Shown here: positions 1 to 6,051 of the stretch, one piece after another | How the letters are laid out: each line of letters starts with the position of its first letter | Numbering within the stretch: the first letter of the stretch is position 1 | From: Cellvibrionales bacterium UBA4495 | Lineage (GTDB): Bacteria > Pseudomonadota > Gammaproteobacteria > Pseudomonadales > Porticoccaceae | Direction: 5' to 3' | Length of the DNA stretch: 7,015 nucleotides | Assembly (NCBI GenBank): GCA_002388905.1 | Contig: DGNJ01000109.1 | Location: 2,866 to 9,880, forward strand | Translations under genes and position numbers: made by a program | The notes under the pieces: generated by a model | The model's input: only the letters and a program-made list of their open reading frames with translations | Told to the model about the DNA's origin: nothing | Database searches by the model: none

Positions 1-105
1 GGCGGTCGTCACCCGGTAACCCCGTGGGGTGTTCCCACCAAGGGTTACAAGACTCGCAAGAACAAGCGCACCACCAATATGATCGTCCGCCGCCGCGGCA
101 AATAA
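1..105 (+). CDS. rplB: 50S ribosomal protein L2, C-terminal 34 residues (5' truncated by window)
   Basis: The window opens in frame inside L2, a primary 23S rRNA-binding protein needed for subunit association and peptidyl-transferase centre assembly. The visible tail contains [20 protein letters not shown] and ends IVRRRGK before a TAA stop at 103-105. This matches the very basic, rRNA-penetrating C-terminal extension of bacterial L2. Most of the protein, including the conserved histidine loop near the active centre, lies upstream of the window and cannot be judged. It is followed after 40 nt by rpsS, the usual S10-operon order. The CGC-rich Arg codons of the tail form the 5' arm of a possible hairpin around the stop codon. 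Confidence 0.97.
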   Translation, partial: GGRHPVTPWGVPTKGYKTRKNKRTTNMIVRRRGK

Positions 106-112
106 CGGCGGT
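89..112 (+). other. Potential hairpin enclosing the rplB stop codon
   Basis: CCGCCG at 90-95 can pair perfectly with CGGCGG at 106-111, and G89 can add a wobble with T112. The loop is 96-105 and its last three bases are the TAA stop, so the 3' arm begins directly after the stop codon. No T-run follows, so it is not a typical intrinsic terminator. The 5' arm is constrained by Arg codons in the L2 tail, so chance formation in G+C-rich DNA is possible. Confidence 0.4.
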
Positions 113-145
113 CCGGTAAGCCAGATACAGGAAGAGGAAACTACA

Positions 146-421
146 GTGCCACGCTCTCTGAAAAAAGGTCCGTTCATCGACTTGCACCTTCTCAAGAAAG
201 TCGAACAGGCGGCGGAGCAAGGTGACAAGCGCCCCATCAAAACCTGGTCGCGCCGTTCCATGGTGTTGCCGGAGATGGTGGGCCTGACCATAGCCATACA
301 CAACGGCCGTCAGCACATGCCCATCTACATCAACGAAGAGATGGTGGGTCACAAGCTGGGTGAATTCGCCGCGACCCGTACCTATCGTGGTCACGTAGCG
401 GACAAGAAGGGCAAGCGCTAG
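146..421 (+). CDS. rpsS: 30S ribosomal protein S19
   Basis: This encodes a 91-residue protein, against 92 in E. coli, that binds 16S rRNA in the 30S head next to S13 and near the A-site finger of the 50S. It begins [19 protein letters not shown]. The S19 signature [20 protein letters not shown] at residues 51-70 continues into LGEFA, and a basic [15 protein letters not shown] tail follows. The start codon is GTG at 146, fixed by the family N-terminus; a purine-rich GAAGAGGA stretch at 131-138 serves as the ribosome binding site. The stop is TAG, unusual for such a highly expressed gene. It lies 40 nt after rplB and 25 nt before rplV. Confidence 0.98.
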   Translation: MPRSLKKGPFIDLHLLKKVEQAAEQGDKRPIKTWSRRSMVLPEMVGLTIAIHNGRQHMPIYINEEMVGHKLGEFAATRTYRGHVADKKGKR

Positions 422-425
422 GCGC
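415..425 (+). other. Small hairpin with the rpsS TAG stop as its exact triloop
   Basis: GCGC at 415-418 and GCGC at 422-425 are self-complementary, and the three bases between them are exactly the TAG stop codon of rpsS. The stem has only 4 bp, so it is marginal alone. It resembles the rpsE stop-codon hairpin at 5820-5836. Confidence 0.3.
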
Positions 426-446
426 GGTTAAGTGAGGTATTGAACG

Positions 447-776
447 GTGGAAGTAGCAGCAAAATTACGCGGAGCCCGGTTGTCAGCCCAGAAGGCACGC
501 CTGGTGGCCGACCAGATTCGCGGCAAAGGCGTTGAGGATGCGCTGGATATCCTGGCCTTCAGCTCCCGCAAGGCCGCGGCCATCATCAAGAAGGTGCTCG
601 AGTCGGCCATCGCCAACGCCGAGCATAATGAAGGCGCGGACGTGGACGAATTGCGCGTATCGACGATCTATGTCGATGAAGGGATGACCATGAAGCGGAT
701 CAAGCCGCGGGCCAAAGGCCGCGCCGACCGCATTTTCAAGCGCACCTGTCACGTCACAGTGAAAGTTGCCGACTAG
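447..776 (+). CDS. rplV: 50S ribosomal protein L22
   Basis: This 109-residue protein (E. coli 110) binds all 23S rRNA domains and lines the nascent-peptide exit tunnel with L4. The globular part carries the family pattern [20 protein letters not shown] at residues 7-26. The long beta-hairpin that reaches the tunnel constriction is visible around residues 78-103. It keeps the MKR triplet at 82-84, whose deletion in E. coli L22 gives erythromycin resistance, so that determinant looks wild type. The start is GTG at 447, with GAGG at 434-437 nine bases upstream. The stop is TAG. rpsC follows after 26 nt. Confidence 0.98.
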   Translation: MEVAAKLRGARLSAQKARLVADQIRGKGVEDALDILAFSSRKAAAIIKKVLESAIANAEHNEGADVDELRVSTIYVDEGMTMKRIKPRAKGRADRIFKRTCHVTVKVAD

Positions 777-781
777 GGCAA
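766..781 (+). other. Potential hairpin enclosing the rplV stop codon
   Basis: TTGCC at 766-770 pairs perfectly with GGCAA at 777-781 around the 6-nt loop GACTAG. The last three loop bases are the TAG stop of rplV. GGGGATTTT follows, but the T-run does not directly abut the stem, so a terminator call is not justified. Confidence 0.4.
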
Positions 782-802
782 GGGGATTTTAGGAGACCAT
801 TC

Positions 803-1465
<663 letters not shown>

Positions 1466-1488
1466 TTTGCGAATAAGGGTCGAGCGAC

Positions 1489-1902
1489 ATGCTGCAACCG
1501 AAACGTACGAAATTCCGCAAACAGATGAAAGGCCGCAATCGCGGTCTGGCGCAGCGAGGCAACAAGGTGAGCTTTGGTGAGTTCGGTCTCAAGGCCACCG
1601 GTCGCGGCCGCATTACGGCGCGTCAGATCGAGGCTGCGCGCCGGGCCATGACCCGCCACATCAAGCGCGGGGGCAAAATCTGGATTCGGGTGTTTCCCGA
1701 CAAGCCCATTACCGAAAAACCGCTGGAAGTCCGGCAGGGTAAAGGTAAGGGCAGCGTCTCCTACTGGGTTGCCCAGATACAGCCGGGCAAGGTTCTCTAC
1801 GAGATGGAAGGGGTATCCGAAGAGCTGGCCCGGGAAGCGTTCACGCTGGCCGCTGCCAAGTTGCCCGTGACGACAACCTTTGTTAAACGGTCGGTGATGT
1901 GA
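1489..1902 (+). CDS. rplP: 50S ribosomal protein L16
   Basis: L16 is a late-assembling 50S protein that positions the A-site tRNA and organises the A-site region of 23S rRNA. The protein has 137 residues (E. coli 136). It starts [20 protein letters not shown] and contains [19 protein letters not shown] at 38-56 and [19 protein letters not shown] at 64-82. Compared with remembered E. coli L16 there is one extra residue near position 23. Arg82 here therefore corresponds to E. coli Arg81, the residue hydroxylated by the oxygenase YcfD (RoxA). The target residue is conserved, but the window cannot show whether the enzyme exists. AAGGG at 1475-1479 is a moderate ribosome binding site. The TGA stop overlaps the rpmC ATG by one base. 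Confidence 0.99.
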   Translation: MLQPKRTKFRKQMKGRNRGLAQRGNKVSFGEFGLKATGRGRITARQIEAARRAMTRHIKRGGKIWIRVFPDKPITEKPLEVRQGKGKGSVSYWVAQIQPGKVLYEMEGVSEELAREAFTLAAAKLPVTTTFVKRSVM

Positions 1903-2093
1903 TGAAAGCGTCTGAACTTCGTGAAAAATCCGTTGAAGAGCTGCAAGGTGCACTCCACGCGGAACTGGAAAGCCAGTTCAAGCTCGGCATGCAGCATACG
2001 ACAGGCCAATTGGGACAACCTCACAGGTTGAAGGAAGTCCGCAACAATATTGCACGTATCAAAACCGTGCTGAGAGAGAAAGCAGGTAACTGA
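1902..2093 (+). CDS. rpmC: 50S ribosomal protein L29
   Basis: L29 is a small two-helix protein at the tunnel exit next to L23, where nascent-chain factors dock. The 63-residue product begins [20 protein letters not shown] and has the second-helix pattern [20 protein letters not shown] at 41-60. Length and N-terminus match E. coli L29 (63 residues), so I chose ATG 1902. An in-frame GTG one codon upstream at 1899 would add one residue. The ATG overlaps the rplP TGA by one base (TGATG), and I see no clear Shine-Dalgarno sequence of its own, so translation is probably coupled to rplP. Only one base separates its stop from rpsQ. Confidence 0.97.
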   Translation: MKASELREKSVEELQGALHAELESQFKLGMQHTTGQLGQPHRLKEVRNNIARIKTVLREKAGN

Positions 2094-2094
2094 G

Positions 2095-2355
2095 ATGGGT
2101 GAAAAAACCGCGCGTACGCTGGCCGGCAAGGTCGTGAGCGACAAAATGGATAAAACCATCACGGTTCGCATTGAACGCCGTGTGAAGCATCCGGTCTATG
2201 GCAAGATCATCAGCCGGTCGAGCAAGATCAAGGCGCATGACGAGGACAATCAGTGCCATATCGGGGATCTGGTCACCATCAGGGAGACACGCCCCTTTTC
2301 CAAGACCAAGTCCTGGGCACTGGTTGAAGTGGTTGAGAAAGCCGGCGAAATCTGA
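2095..2355 (+). CDS. rpsQ: 30S ribosomal protein S17
   Basis: S17 is an OB-fold primary 16S rRNA-binding protein of the 30S body. The 86-residue product (E. coli 84) shows [20 protein letters not shown] at residues 7-26, [10 protein letters not shown] at 30-39 and the family signature [18 protein letters not shown] at 57-74. The ATG is one base after the rpmC stop. A GCAGG-type ribosome binding site at about 2081-2085 lies inside the rpmC 3' end, so the two genes are likely coupled translationally. This is the last gene of the classical S10 operon; rplN, first of the classical spc operon, begins only 37 nt after its stop. Confidence 0.98.
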   Translation: MGEKTARTLAGKVVSDKMDKTITVRIERRVKHPVYGKIISRSSKIKAHDEDNQCHIGDLVTIRETRPFSKTKSWALVEVVEKAGEI

Positions 2356-2364
2356 TTCCGCCGG
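2342..2364 (+). other. Potential hairpin spanning the rpsQ stop, at the S10/spc junction
   Basis: CCGGCG at 2342-2347 is perfectly complementary to CGCCGG at 2359-2364. An alternative fold pairs 2342-2346 with 2360-2364, bulges C2359, and extends with GAA (2347-2349) on TTC (2356-2358). In that fold the TGA stop (2353-2355) ends a 6-nt loop. No T-run follows, so it is not a canonical terminator. It is the first of two adjacent hairpins at this junction. Confidence 0.45.
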
Positions 2365-2373
2365 ATACTAGAA

Positions 2374-2388
2374 GTTTCGGAGCGAAAC
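2374..2388 (+). promoter_or_regulatory. Hairpin displaying the rplN Shine-Dalgarno sequence
   Basis: GTTTCG at 2374-2379 is a perfect inverted repeat of CGAAAC at 2383-2388 around the triloop GAG. The best ribosome binding site for rplN, GGAG at 2379-2382, is the top of this hairpin, 10 nt before the ATG at 2393. The structure could expose or restrain initiation at the first spc gene. That function is inference; the repeat itself is plain in the sequence. Confidence 0.45.
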
Positions 2389-2392
2389 GACA

Positions 2393-2761
2393 ATGATACA
2401 AACACAGAGCTATCTGGATGTTGCGGACAACAGCGGTGCACGGCGGGTAATGTGCATCAAGGTGCTGGGCGGTTCCCACCGCCGGTATGCCGCCGTTGGC
2501 GATGTCATCAAGGTGTCCGTCAAGGAAGCTATTCCCCGCGGAAAGGTCAAGAAGGGCCAGGTGATGAGCGCCGTTGTAGTCCGGACCAAGAAAGGGGTTC
2601 GTCGCCAGGATGGCAGCATTATACGGTTCGACGACAACGCCGCGGTTTTGCTCAACAACCAGCTCGCTCCGGTTGGGACCCGTATTTTCGGCCCCGTGAC
2701 CCGCGAACTGCGCGGCGACAAATTCATGAAAATTATTTCTCTGGCACCCGAAGTGCTCTGA
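2393..2761 (+). CDS. rplN: 50S ribosomal protein L14
   Basis: L14 is a 23S rRNA-binding protein at the subunit interface that forms intersubunit bridges and contacts L19. The 122-residue product (E. coli 123) is nearly colinear with E. coli: [20 protein letters not shown] at 10-29, IPRGKVKKG at 47-55, the family signature [19 protein letters not shown] at 61-79, and the C-terminus [12 protein letters not shown]. The one-residue length difference falls near 90-93, where NQLAP is shorter than the E. coli loop. The start is ATG 2393, with GGAG at 2379-2382 held in a small hairpin. It is 37 nt after rpsQ with no convincing promoter, so it is probably read from the S10 promoter. Confidence 0.99.
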   Translation: MIQTQSYLDVADNSGARRVMCIKVLGGSHRRYAAVGDVIKVSVKEAIPRGKVKKGQVMSAVVVRTKKGVRRQDGSIIRFDDNAAVLLNNQLAPVGTRIFGPVTRELRGDKFMKIISLAPEVL

Positions 2762-2768
2762 GCCGGAG
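2739..2768 (+). promoter_or_regulatory. Potential helix pairing the rplN 3' end with the rplX ribosome binding site
   Basis: CTCTGGC at 2739-2745, inside rplN, can pair with GCCGGAG at 2762-2768 over 7 bp with one U-G wobble (T2742-G2765). The 16-nt loop ends in the rplN TGA stop. The 3' arm contains most of the rplX Shine-Dalgarno GGAGG (2765-2769). A ribosome finishing rplN would melt the helix, so this could couple L24 synthesis to L14 translation. Pairing was found by eye and the role is inferred. Confidence 0.4.
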
Positions 2769-2779
2769 GTCGATAAACC

Positions 2780-3103
2780 ATGGCGATGAACAAGATCAAG
2801 CGTAACGACGAAGTTGTCGTTCTCTCTGGAAAAGACAAGGGCAAGCGGGGCAAAGTCCTGAAGGTCCTGGATAACGACCGCATACTGGTTTCCGGCGTGC
2901 AGATGGTCAAGAAGCACCAGAAACCCAATCCGCAACTGGGTGTTCAGGGTGGTATCGTGGAGAAAGAGGCATCGATTCATGTCTCAAATGTGGCCCTCTT
3001 CAATCCCGAGACCAAGCGGGCCGATCGCGTCGGTTTCAAAGTTGGCGACGATGGCAAAAAAGTGCGGGTTTTCAAATCCAACGGCGCAACCGTTGACGCC
3101 TGA
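2780..3103 (+). CDS. rplX: 50S ribosomal protein L24
   Basis: L24 is one of the two assembly-initiator proteins of the 50S subunit and lies near the tunnel exit. The 107-residue product (E. coli 104) carries a KOW motif over about residues 10-37, including [16 protein letters not shown] at 15-30. It also has [20 protein letters not shown] at 43-62 and ADRVGFK at 81-87. I chose ATG 2780 because GGAGG at 2765-2769 is 10 nt away. ATG 2786, giving [10 protein letters not shown] and 105 residues, is possible but its spacing would be 16 nt. The gene is 18 nt after rplN and 14 nt before rplE. Confidence 0.97.
   Translation: MAMNKIKRNDEVVVLSGKDKGKRGKVLKVLDNDRILVSGVQMVKKHQKPNPQLGVQGGIVEKEASIHVSNVALFNPETKRADRVGFKVGDDGKKVRVFKSNGATVDA
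3083..3100 (+). other. Potential hairpin ending immediately before the rplX stop
   Basis: GGCGCAA at 3083-3089 can pair with TTG (3093-3095) and CGCC (3097-3100), leaving A3096 bulged and a CCG triloop. That gives 7 bp, ending on the base before the TGA stop. It lies just upstream of the helix around the rplE start and could form part of one structured junction. No T-run follows. Confidence 0.4.
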
Positions 3104-3107
3104 CAGG

Positions 3108-3141
3108 GTAAATTGAAATGGCAAGGCTTAAAGAAGTTTAC
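3108..3141 (+). promoter_or_regulatory. Candidate S8 autoregulatory site around the rplE start codon
   Basis: GTAAATT at 3108-3114 can pair with AGTTTAC at 3135-3141 (7 bp, one U-G). The rplE ATG (3118-3120) is enclosed in an internal loop. A small inner stem is possible: G3121-C3127 and C3122-G3126, with a G3120-T3128 wobble. In E. coli, S8 represses the spc operon by binding mRNA at the rplE translation start, in a structure resembling its 16S rRNA site. Position and general architecture agree here. I did not match the invariant S8-recognition bases one by one, so this remains a candidate. Confidence 0.35.
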
Positions 3142-3657
3142 AGAACCGAGATCGCGCCCAGGCTCAAGGATGAACTGGGTCTCGACAACGTGATGCAAGT
3201 GCCGCGCATCACCAAGATCACCCTCAACATGGGTGTCGGTGAAGCCGTGGCGGACAAGAAGATCCTGGAAAATGCCGTTGGCGACATGACGTTGATCGCC
3301 GGGCAGAAGCCGATCGTGACGAAGGCGCGTAAATCCATTGCAGGGTTCAAGATCCGCGACGGCTGGCCCATCGGCTGTAAGGTGACGCTGCGCCGGGAGC
3401 GTATGTACGAATTTCTGGAAAGGCTGATCAGTATTGCCATTCCCCGCATCCGGGACTTCCGGGGAATCAGCCCGAAATCGTTTGACGGGCAAGGCAATTT
3501 CGCCATGGGCGTCAACGAGCAGATCATTTTCCCGGAAATCGAATACGACAAGGTCGACACGGTACGCGGTCTCGATATCACCATCACGACCACCGCGCAA
3601 AACGACGATGAAGGGCGAGCGTTGCTTCGGGCGTTCAACTTCCCCCTGAAAGGTTGA
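3118..3657 (+). CDS. rplE: 50S ribosomal protein L5
   Basis: L5 binds 5S rRNA with L18 in the central protuberance and contacts the P-site tRNA. At 179 residues it equals E. coli L5. Conserved blocks are [20 protein letters not shown] at 25-44, [20 protein letters not shown] at 69-88, [11 protein letters not shown] at 108-118 and [20 protein letters not shown] at 133-152. The start is ATG 3118, with AGGG at 3105-3108 nine bases upstream. By analogy with E. coli, this start is where S8 feedback would act, and the flanking sequence can fold into a helix at 3108-3141. It is 14 nt after rplX and 12 nt before rpsN. Confidence 0.99.
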   Translation: MARLKEVYRTEIAPRLKDELGLDNVMQVPRITKITLNMGVGEAVADKKILENAVGDMTLIAGQKPIVTKARKSIAGFKIRDGWPIGCKVTLRRERMYEFLERLISIAIPRIRDFRGISPKSFDGQGNFAMGVNEQIIFPEIEYDKVDTVRGLDITITTTAQNDDEGRALLRAFNFPLKG

Positions 3658-3669
3658 GGTAACAGGATT

Positions 3670-3975
3670 ATGGCCAAACGATCAATGATCGAGCGTGAAC
3701 TCAAGCGCCAAAAAACAGCTCGGAAATATGCTGCCAAGCGCGAAGAGCTCAAAGCCGTCATTAAAAGCGCAAGCAGCAGTGATGAGCAGCGCATGGAAGC
3801 GCAGGAAAAACTTCAGAAACTGCCGCGCGATGCCAGCCCTGTGCGCCAGCAGCGGCGATGCCGTATCACCGGACGGCCCCATGCCGTCTACCGCAAATTC
3901 GGTCTGTGCCGCAACAAGCTGCGCGAAGCGGCGATGCGCGGCGATGTACCCGGGCTGGTGAAGTCCAGCTGGTAA
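3670..3975 (+). CDS. rpsN: 30S ribosomal protein S14, long form without an intact zinc ribbon
   Basis: S14 is a late-assembling protein of the 30S head. This is the 101-residue long form found in most gammaproteobacteria, starting [20 protein letters not shown] and ending [15 protein letters not shown]. In the conserved core, [18 protein letters not shown] at 63-80, Cys64 and Cys80 align with the first and third zinc ligands of the short CXXC-x12-CXXC form. The second and fourth are Thr67 and Lys83, so a complete four-Cys site is absent. The start is ATG 3670. The likely Shine-Dalgarno sequence is GAGG at 3656-3659, overlapping the rplE stop; AGGA at 3664-3667 is too close. It lies in the usual place between rplE and rpsH. 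Confidence 0.98.
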   Translation: MAKRSMIERELKRQKTARKYAAKREELKAVIKSASSSDEQRMEAQEKLQKLPRDASPVRQQRRCRITGRPHAVYRKFGLCRNKLREAAMRGDVPGLVKSSW

Positions 3976-3979
3976 GGGT
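3948..3979 (+). other. Two-part potential hairpin at the rpsN 3' end
   Basis: An inner stem pairs GGCTGG (3953-3958) with CCAGCT (3965-3970), five Watson-Crick pairs plus one wobble, with a 6-nt loop. An outer 4-bp stem can pair ACCC (3948-3951) with GGGT (3976-3979). The rpsN TAA (3973-3975) then lies in the internal loop, with the outer 3' arm beginning directly after the stop. The outer stem competes with a tiny GGTT/AGCC stem (3977-3988) that would display GAGG of the rpsH ribosome binding site. Confidence 0.3.
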
Positions 3980-3994
3980 TGAGGAGCCAATAGA

Positions 3995-4387
3995 ATGAGT
4001 ATGCAAGATTCACTGGCGGATATGCTCACGCGCATTCGCAACGCCCACGGCCGGGATAAAACCTCGGTCAGCATGCCGTCTTCCAAGCTGAAGATAGCGG
4101 TGGCGAACGTTTTGAAGGAAGAGGGCTACATAGCCGATTACCAGGTAACCGGTGACAAGAAACCCCAACTCGAAATCGAACTGAAATACTTTCAGGGTCG
4201 GCCGGTCATCGAGGAAATCCAGCGGTCCAGCCGTCCGGGCCTGCGTTATTATGCCGGTGCCCAGGAATTGCCTAAGGTGCGCGCCGGCCTGGGTGTGGCG
4301 ATCGTGTCTACCAGCAAGGGCGTTATGACAGACCGCGCCGCGCGTGCCGCCGGTATCGGTGGCGAGGTTCTTTGCACAGTTTTCTAA
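3995..4387 (+). CDS. rpsH: 30S ribosomal protein S8
   Basis: S8 is a primary binder of the 16S rRNA central domain and, in E. coli, the translational repressor of the spc operon. The protein has 130 residues, the same as E. coli. It has the N-terminal [40 protein letters not shown] at 27-46, SRPGLRYY at 79-86 and the RNA-binding signature [20 protein letters not shown] at 105-124. It ends LCTVF, where E. coli ends in CYVA. GAGGAG at 3981-3986 provides a strong ribosome binding site for ATG 3995. Since S8 looks complete in its RNA-binding part, feedback at the rplE start is plausible. A terminator-like hairpin overlaps its stop codon. Confidence 0.99.
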   Translation: MSMQDSLADMLTRIRNAHGRDKTSVSMPSSKLKIAVANVLKEEGYIADYQVTGDKKPQLEIELKYFQGRPVIEEIQRSSRPGLRYYAGAQELPKVRAGLGVAIVSTSKGVMTDRAARAAGIGGEVLCTVF

Positions 4388-4397
4388 CTGGCTTTTT
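4374..4397 (+). terminator. Candidate weak intrinsic terminator or attenuator between rpsH and rplF
   Basis: CAGTT at 4377-4381 pairs perfectly with AACTG at 4386-4390 around a TTCT loop. Two further pairs, GC 4374-4375 on GC 4391-4392, form with A4376 bulged, giving 7 bp. Five Ts (4393-4397) follow at once, the layout of a Rho-independent terminator. The stem is short and only partly G+C, so termination would be partial at best. The stem contains the last two bases of the rpsH TAA stop, so a ribosome ending rpsH would block its folding. Full termination here would cut off rplF through secY, so read-through must be common. Confidence 0.35.
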
Positions 4398-4412
4398 CGA
4401 AGAGATAGCGAG

Positions 4413-4946
4413 ATGTCTAGAATTGCGAACAGCCCGATCCAGCTACCCTCCGGTGTGGAGGTCAAGCTCGACGGTGCCGAGATTTCAGTGAAGGGCAGCA
4501 AGGGCAACCTGACGATTCCCGTCAATCCCGCTGTGTCGATCAACCAGGACGACAACGTGTTGACGTTTGCCCCCAAAAGCAAGGGGCAGAAGTTTGTCGC
4601 CCTGGCGGGCACTGTCCGTGCTCTGGTCAACAGCCTGGTGGTGGGTGTCAGCCAGGGTTTCGAGAAGCGGTTGCAACTGGTGGGTGTCGGTTACCGGGCC
4701 CAGGCTCAGGGCAAAAAGTTGAACCTGACGCTGGGTTTTTCCCATCCGGTGGAGTATGAACTGCCGGAAGGTGTGACGGCGGAAACCCCCAGTCAAACCG
4801 AAATTGTTCTTAAGGCTGCCGACAAGCAGCTCCTCGGTCAGGCGGCGGCGGAAATTCGCAGTTTCCGGCCTCCCGAACCCTACAAGGGTAAGGGTATTCG
4901 CTACGCCGACGAGCAGATCCGTCGGAAAGAAGCCAAGAAAAAGTAG
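4413..4946 (+). CDS. rplF: 50S ribosomal protein L6
   Basis: L6 binds 23S rRNA domain VI near the sarcin-ricin loop, at the factor-binding site. The start is ATG 4413, giving [20 protein letters not shown] and 177 residues, equal to E. coli L6. Longer in-frame extensions into rpsH lack family similarity. The two tandem L6 domains are about residues 9-82 and 88-165. The second holds [20 protein letters not shown] at 88-107 and the C-terminal signature [11 protein letters not shown] at 154-164. The ribosome binding site is weak (GAAGAGA at 4399-4405). Two in-frame TAG codons stand in tandem at 4944-4949. It follows rpsH by 25 nt, across a terminator-like hairpin. Confidence 0.98.
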   Translation: MSRIANSPIQLPSGVEVKLDGAEISVKGSKGNLTIPVNPAVSINQDDNVLTFAPKSKGQKFVALAGTVRALVNSLVVGVSQGFEKRLQLVGVGYRAQAQGKKLNLTLGFSHPVEYELPEGVTAETPSQTEIVLKAADKQLLGQAAAEIRSFRPPEPYKGKGIRYADEQIRRKEAKKK

Positions 4947-4958
4947 TAGGTCCTGACT

Positions 4959-5309
4959 ATGAAAGACAAAAAGTTTACCCGCCTTCGACGTGCTCGCCGC
5001 GCCCGCGCCAAAATGCGCGAGCAGGGTGCTACAAGGCTGTCGATCCACCGTACGCCCCGGCACATCTATGCCCAGGTGATTTCGCCCGAGGGCGACAAGG
5101 TGCTGGCCAGCGCGTCGACGCTGGACGAGTCCCTGCGCAGCGGCAAAACGGGCAATATCGATGCTGCCCGTGCCGTGGGTGAACTGGTGGCCACGCGCGC
5201 CAAGGAAGCGGGTGTCGAATCCGTCTCCTTCGACCGCAGCGGCTTTAAATATCACGGTCGGGTCAAGGCATTGGCAGATGCCGCCCGCGAAGGTGGTCTG
5301 AAATTCTAA
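4959..5309 (+). CDS. rplR: 50S ribosomal protein L18
   Basis: L18 binds 5S rRNA and, with L5, anchors it in the central protuberance. The product has 116 residues (E. coli 117). It has an Arg/Lys-rich N-terminal arm ([10 protein letters not shown] at 10-19), [19 protein letters not shown] at 25-43 and the C-terminal signature [20 protein letters not shown] at 91-110. The start is ATG 4959, 12 nt after the rplF stop. Only a short AGG (4948-4950) is available as Shine-Dalgarno. TAGT (4944-4947) and ACTA (4956-4959) can pair around it, joining the rplF stop to the rplR start, so translation is probably coupled to rplF. Confidence 0.98.
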   Translation: MKDKKFTRLRRARRARAKMREQGATRLSIHRTPRHIYAQVISPEGDKVLASASTLDESLRSGKTGNIDAARAVGELVATRAKEAGVESVSFDRSGFKYHGRVKALADAAREGGLKF

Positions 5310-5319
5310 AGGTTTAAAC

Positions 5320-5829
5320 ATGGCGAACAATCCCAGAGAAGTTGATCCCAACGAAGGGCTGATGGAAAAACTGGTTCAGGTGAACCGGGTAGCCAAGACA
5401 GTCAAAGGCGGGCGTATCTTTGCCTTCACCGCGCTGACGGTCGTGGGCGACGGCAAGGGCCGCGTCGGTTTTGGTCGCGGCAAGGCCCGCGAGGTGCCTC
5501 TGGCGATCCAGAAAGCCATGGAAGCGGCTCGCCGCAACATGATCGACGTGGAGTTGAACGGTTCAACCATTCAGTACCCGATGAAGGGTATTCACGGCGC
5601 TTCCAAGGTCTACATGCAGCCGGCCTCCGATGGTACCGGTGTTATTGCCGGGGGCGCGATGCGCTCAGTATTGGAATTGGCGGGCGTGCACAATGTTCTG
5701 GCCAAGTGCTACGGCTCCACCAATCCGGTCAACGTGGTGCGCGCCACCTTTAACGGTCTGCGGCGCATGCGTTCCCCGGAAGAAGTTGCCGCCAAGCGGG
5801 GCAAGCCCGTGGAGGAAATCCTGGACTGA
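5320..5829 (+). CDS. rpsE: 30S ribosomal protein S5
   Basis: S5 sits at the back of the 30S at the mRNA entry and affects decoding accuracy. The product has 169 residues (E. coli 167). The N-terminal double-stranded-RNA-binding-like domain (about 14-77) contains [20 protein letters not shown] at 21-40. The loop with Lys-Gly-Gly at 29-31, where E. coli substitutions give spectinomycin resistance, is intact. The C-terminal domain contains [20 protein letters not shown] at 101-120, [20 protein letters not shown] at 121-140 and the ending [17 protein letters not shown] at 5308-5312, overlapping the rplR stop, is the ribosome binding site. The TGA stop is the exact triloop of a 7-bp hairpin. Confidence 0.99.
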   Translation: MANNPREVDPNEGLMEKLVQVNRVAKTVKGGRIFAFTALTVVGDGKGRVGFGRGKAREVPLAIQKAMEAARRNMIDVELNGSTIQYPMKGIHGASKVYMQPASDGTGVIAGGAMRSVLELAGVHNVLAKCYGSTNPVNVVRATFNGLRRMRSPEEVAAKRGKPVEEILD

Positions 5830-5844
5830 GTCCGGGTGTTTATT
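5820..5844 (+). terminator. Stop-codon hairpin with T-rich tail after rpsE, candidate attenuator
   Basis: CCTGGAC at 5820-5826 pairs with GTCCGGG at 5830-5836 over 7 bp with one U-G wobble. The triloop between them (5827-5829) is exactly the rpsE TGA stop codon. TGTTTATT follows at 5837-5844. A G+C-rich stem plus a T-rich run resembles a Rho-independent terminator, though the run is interrupted and the stem short. As with the rpsH hairpin, a terminating ribosome would cover it, so it could act only when translation is uncoupled. Read-through is needed for rpmD, rplO and secY. Confidence 0.35.
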
Positions 5845-5860
5845 AGGACGGGATACGACA

Positions 5861-6049
5861 ATGGCTAAGGCTAAGACAATCAAGGTTACACAGGTACGCA
5901 GCTCCAATGGTCGATCAAGGGATCACAAGGCCTGCATTGGCGGGCTCGGACTTCGGCGTATCGGCCACACGGTCGAGCTGGAAGATACCCCGGCCGTGCG
6001 CGGCATGATCAACAAAGTCAATTACCTCGTTCAGGTCGACGGAGAGTGA
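5861..6049 (+). CDS. rpmD: 50S ribosomal protein L30
   Basis: L30 is a small 23S rRNA-binding protein of the 50S subunit that is absent from some bacterial lineages. I chose ATG 5861, giving 62 residues (E. coli 59): [20 protein letters not shown], then the signature region [19 protein letters not shown] at 26-44 and [14 protein letters not shown] at 46-59. The match starts at this Met; upstream in-frame sequence overlaps rpsE in another frame and has no family similarity. An AGGACGGG stretch at 5845-5852 acts as ribosome binding site. The gene ends in tandem in-frame stops, TGA at 6047 and TAA at 6050, and rplO starts 2 nt after the first stop. Confidence 0.98.
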   Translation: MAKAKTIKVTQVRSSNGRSRDHKACIGGLGLRRIGHTVELEDTPAVRGMINKVNYLVQVDGE

Positions 6050-6051
6050 TA

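Noticed and set aside
2333..2369. Possible spc promoter, TTGAGA (2333-2338) with GATACT (2364-2369)
   Set aside because: The spacer would be 25 nt, far from about 17, and at the proper spacing after TTGAGA (2356-2361) there is no -10-like hexamer.
4344..4412. N-terminal extension of rplF into rpsH
   Set aside because: The frame is open, but L6 homology starts at MSRIANSP (4413) and gives the exact family length. The extension merely reads rpsH in another frame.
5312..5319. Palindrome GTTTAAAC before rpsE
   Set aside because: An 8-bp perfect palindrome has no loop to fold as a hairpin and simply joins the ribosome binding site to the start codon; no operator is known or needed here.
5630..5860. 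N-terminal extension of rpmD through rpsE
   Set aside because: L30 similarity and length begin at ATG 5861; the upstream part is an out-of-frame reading of S5.
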